The notes under the pieces: model-generated
Told to the model about the DNA's origin: nothing
What the model saw: the letters and a program-made list of their open reading frames with translations, nothing else
The model's database searches: none
DNA from: Alistipes sp.
Lineage (GTDB): Bacteria; Bacteroidota; Bacteroidia; Bacteroidales; Rikenellaceae
NCBI GenBank assembly: GCA_017623115.1
Contig: JAGAPT010000052.1
Coordinates: 51,558 to 115,557, forward strand
Direction: 5' to 3'
DNA: 64,000 bases
Shown: piece after piece, positions 61,390 through 64,000 of the stretch
How positions within the stretch are numbered: position 1 is the stretch's first letter
Layout of the letters: every line of letters starts with the position of its first letter
Program-made: the position numbers and the translations under genes

Positions 61390-62922
61390 CTATTCGGCAG
61401 GTTGCAGATTTGCGAAGAGATTGTCGATACGTTGCAGGCACTCCTCCTTGCCGATGAAGGCCGTAACATCGTACATGCCCGGGCCCTTGCCGGCACCGAC
61501 CAACGCCAGACGCAGCGTATTCATCACCTGTCCCATGCCGTAGCCCTTCTCCTCGATCCAGCCGTGAACGATTTTCTCGGTATTTTCGAGCGAGAAATCC
61601 TCGATGGAGGCCAATACCTCGCGCACCTCCTTCAAGATGCGCGGGTTGTCGCCCTTCCAATATTTCTTGGCCTGCTTCTCCTCGTAGGCCGTGGGGGCTA
61701 CGAAGAAGAACGAGGTGAGGTCCCACAGGTCGGTGATGAGCTGCGCACGCTCCTTCATGATGCCGGCAGCCTTGCCTGCCACCTCATCCGATACCTCGAT
61801 GCCGTGCTCCCGCAAGATGGGCTGATAGACTGCCGCCAACTCGGCATCGCTCTTGTGGTGGAGATATTGGGCGTTGAACCACTTGGCCTTGTCGGGCTGG
61901 AAGCGGGCTCCCGACTTCGATACACGCTCGAGCGAGAAGCCGTCGATGAGCTCCTGCATCGAGAAGAGCTCCTGCTCCGTACCGGGGTTCCAGCCCAGCA
62001 GGGCGAGCATGTTGATGAAGGCCTCGGGATAGTAACCATCCTCGCGGTAACCACGTGCCGTGTCGCCCGTCGGCGAGGTCCAGAAGAGCGGGAAGACGGG
62101 AAAGCCCATCTTGTCGCCGTCGCGCTTCGAGAGCTTACCACCGCCGGTCGGCTTCAACAGCAGGGGCAGGTGGGCAAACTCGGGCTGCGAGTCGCTCCAA
62201 CCGAAGGCGCGGTAGAGCAGGTAGTGCAGCGGCAGCGAAGGGAGCCACTCCTCGCCACGAATCACATGCGAAATCTCCATCAGGTGGTCATCGACGATGT
62301 TGGCCAGGTGATAGGTCGGCAGTTGGTCGGCCGATTTGTAGAGCACCTTGTCGTCGAGCGTCGAGGTGTTGACCTCCACATGGCCACGGATCAGGTCGTC
62401 CATCTTGACCACCTCACCCACGGGCATCTTGAAACGAATTACCCACTGGTCGCCGCGTGCAATGCGCGCCTCGACCTCCTCCTTCGGAAGACGGAGCGAA
62501 GTCTCGAGCGTTTCACGCACCTCGTGGTTGTAGGCAAAGGCCTTGCCGGCCGCCTCGGCCTCCTTGCGGAGTGTGTCTAGGGCTTCGGCCGAGTCGAAGG
62601 CGTAGTAAGCCCATCCGGCCTCGACGAGTTGAAGTGCATATTTGAGGTAAATCTCCCGACGCTCGCTCTGGTGGTAGGGGGCATGCGGGCCACCGACACC
62701 AACACCCTCGTCGATTTCGATGCCGCACCAGCGGAGCGATTCGGCGATATACTCCTCGGCTCCGGGAACGAAGCGTTGTGAATCGGTATCCTCGATGCGA
62801 AGAATCATCTTGCCGCCATGCTTGCGGGCAAAAAGGTAGTTGTAGAGTGCCGTGCGCACACCACCGATGTGGAGTGGGCCCGTAGGGCTGGGTGCAAAAC
62901 GCACACGAACCGGTTTATTCAT
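61390..62922 (-). CDS. gltX: Glutamate--tRNA ligase
   Basis: 510 residues. The HIGH motif is in [11 protein letters not shown] (residues 11-21) and the KMSKS equivalent is KLSKR (263-267). A DTDSQR segment and the LEDTDP-type IEDTD motif are present. Charges tRNA(Glu) with glutamate in the cytoplasm. It lies 27 bases after ychF and is followed by galM after one base, so the three are likely one transcript. Confidence 0.96.
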   Translation of the reverse strand: MNKPVRVRFAPSPTGPLHIGGVRTALYNYLFARKHGGKMILRIEDTDSQRFVPGAEEYIAESLRWCGIEIDEGVGVGGPHAPYHQSERREIYLKYALQLVEAGWAYYAFDSAEALDTLRKEAEAAGKAFAYNHEVRETLETSLRLPKEEVEARIARGDQWVIRFKMPVGEVVKMDDLIRGHVEVNTSTLDDKVLYKSADQLPTYHLANIVDDHLMEISHVIRGEEWLPSLPLHYLLYRAFGWSDSQPEFAHLPLLLKPTGGGKLSKRDGDKMGFPVFPLFWTSPTGDTARGYREDGYYPEAFINMLALLGWNPGTEQELFSMQELIDGFSLERVSKSGARFQPDKAKWFNAQYLHHKSDAELAAVYQPILREHGIEVSDEVAGKAAGIMKERAQLITDLWDLTSFFFVAPTAYEEKQAKKYWKGDNPRILKEVREVLASIEDFSLENTEKIVHGWIEEKGYGMGQVMNTLRLALVGAGKGPGMYDVTAFIGKEECLQRIDNLFANLQPAE

Positions 62923-62949
62923 GATATGTTTGTGTTTTTTTGATTAGAC

Positions 62950-64000
62950 TTACACATTGAAAAGGAAGTGCATAATATCACCATCCTGTACGACATACTC
63001 TTTACCCTCGATGCTCAATTTACCCACATCGCGGCAGGCCTTCTCCGAGCCGAGTGATACATAGTCGTCGTATTTGATGACCTCGGCACGGATGAATCCG
63101 CGCTCGAAGTCGGTGTGGATGACGCCGGCCGTCTGCGGAGCCTTCATCCCCTTGACGTAGGTCCAGGCGCGGCTCTCGTCGGCACCTGTCGTGAAGAAGG
63201 TTTCGAGGTTCAGCAGTTTGTAGGCCGCCTTGATCAGGCGTGCTACGCCCGATTCGGTCAGACCGAGGTCTTCGAGGAACATCTGTCGCTCGTCGTAACT
63301 CTCCAACTCGGCAATATCGGCCTCCGTGGCAGCGGCCACAATCAGCATCTCAGCCTTTTCGCCGGCAATGGCTGCCTTGACTGCTTCGGTGTGTTCGTTG
63401 CCCGTTACGGCACTCTTTTCGTCGACGTTGCAGACATAGAGCACCGGTTTGTCCGTCAAGAGATTCAGGTCGGCCACCAACTTGTGCTCTTCGGGGTCCA
63501 CCTCCAACTCGCGTGCGTTGCGACCCTCTTCGAGCAGTGCTTTGTATTGCAGGAGCAGTTCCACCGTGCGTTTGGCGGTGCGGTCACCACCTACGGCTGC
63601 CTGCTTCTGGGTCTTGGCCAGGCGATTCTCGATGGTTTCGAGGTCTTTGAGTTGCAACTCGGTGTCGATAACCCCCTTGTCGCGCACGGGGTCAATCGTG
63701 CCATCCACATGGGTAATGTTGGCATTCTCGAAACAGCGCAATACGTGGATGATGGCGTTCGTGTTGCGGATGTTGCCCAGGAATTTGTTGCCCAGACCCT
63801 CACCTTTCGAGGCTCCCTTCACCAGACCGGCAATGTCGACAATCTCGATGGTCGTGGGGATGACTCGTTTCGGGTTGTCGATTTCGGCCAGACGAATCAG
63901 TCGTTCGTCGGGTACGGACACTTGCCCCATTTGGGCGTCGATTGTACAGAACGGGAAGTTTGCCGCTTGTGCCTTTGCGCTGCTCAAGCAGTTGAAAAGA
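62950..64000 (-). CDS. ychF: Ribosome-binding ATPase YchF (Obg family), lacks its N-terminus in this window
   Basis: About 350 residues are visible; the first 15-20, including the P-loop GxPNVGKST, lie beyond base 64000. The visible frame continues upstream of the first possible start into LFNCLSSAKAQAANFPFCTI, typical of YchF. Later motifs: IEIVDIAGLVKGASKGEGLGNKFL, the NKxE-type region YVCNVDE and the C-terminal TGS-like domain ending IMHFLFNV. YchF binds ATP and associates with ribosomes, linked to oxidative stress response. Followed by gltX. Confidence 0.95.
   Translation of the reverse strand, partial: LFNCLSSAKAQAANFPFCTIDAQMGQVSVPDERLIRLAEIDNPKRVIPTTIEIVDIAGLVKGASKGEGLGNKFLGNIRNTNAIIHVLRCFENANITHVDGTIDPVRDKGVIDTELQLKDLETIENRLAKTQKQAAVGGDRTAKRTVELLLQYKALLEEGRNARELEVDPEEHKLVADLNLLTDKPVLYVCNVDEKSAVTGNEHTEAVKAAIAGEKAEMLIVAAATEADIAELESYDERQMFLEDLGLTESGVARLIKAAYKLLNLETFFTTGADESRAWTYVKGMKAPQTAGVIHTDFERGFIRAEVIKYDDYVSLGSEKACRDVGKLSIEGKEYVVQDGDIMHFLFNV

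Overview
This window looks like a chromosomal segment of a Bacteroidales bacterium. Several intergenic regions carry the Bacteroidetes promoter pattern (TTTG, about 19 bases, TAnnTTTG). The gene content also fits: fimbrillin, DUF4493, PCMD, DUF3575 and DUF6562 surface lipoproteins, an UpxY-type NusG paralogue, and pyruvate formate-lyase fermentation. The moderately high GC of the coding regions together with this gene set suggests Alistipes or another Rikenellaceae member, but that is inference. I saw no rRNA, tRNA, CRISPR array or transposase gene. Genes are densely packed and no gene-free stretch exceeds about 300 bases.

Layout. 1-7.2 kb: end of an OPT oligopeptide transporter, a MazG-like pyrophosphohydrolase, murF and manC (cell wall and GDP-mannose), the pflB-pflA operon and pssA. 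7.2-17.6 kb: envelope genes, namely a putative porin, a lytic transglycosylase, a stand-alone UpxY/NusG-like factor, a DPP-type S9 peptidase lipoprotein, a NUDIX hydrolase, a BamA/TamA-like barrel with a POTRA domain, an L,D-transpeptidase, and two tandem outer-membrane beta-barrel paralogues. 17.8-26.5 kb: a five-gene operon of large surface lipoproteins (fimbrillin-like, three DUF4493 proteins, two PCMD-type C-termini). 26.7-30.9 kb: a convergent catabolic island with a racemase-like protein lacking one catalytic Cys, an ACS-family MFS transporter, a DUF1537 acid-sugar kinase and a BKACE (DUF849) beta-keto acid cleavage enzyme. 31.1-34.4 kb: a DUF3575-DUF6562-DUF6562 fimbria-like operon with an odd 19-nt tandem repeat in its 3' region.

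34.6-40.4 kb: an operon of two UroD-superfamily, probably zinc- and corrinoid-linked, methyltransferases, a hexuronate-type MFS transporter, a YbaK deacylase and a FucP-type symporter. It is interrupted by an AT-rich four-helix-bundle gene bracketed by inverted purine-rich repeats. 40.6-50.6 kb: lnt, folC, a LytTR regulator and its LytS-like kinase, an acyl-CoA ligase with plsY, a YitT-family protein, and miaB (TTG start). A solo copy of the same purine-rich repeat follows the miaB stop. 50.8-56 kb: a DEAD-box helicase, a beta-lactamase-fold lipoprotein, a small membrane protein, a SagB-like lipoprotein and a CyuA-like cysteine desulfidase/serine dehydratase. 56-64 kb: malic enzyme, the xylB-xylA operon with a striking inverted repeat around its promoter, galM, gltX and most of ychF.

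The most unusual signals are the four-helix-bundle gene with its inverted repeats and the solo repeat copy elsewhere (a candidate minimal mobile element), the paired UroD-like methyltransferases with sugar transporters, the racemase-like/BKACE/DUF1537 island, and the inverted repeat at xylB. Homology calls are made by eye from motifs and would need profile searches to confirm.
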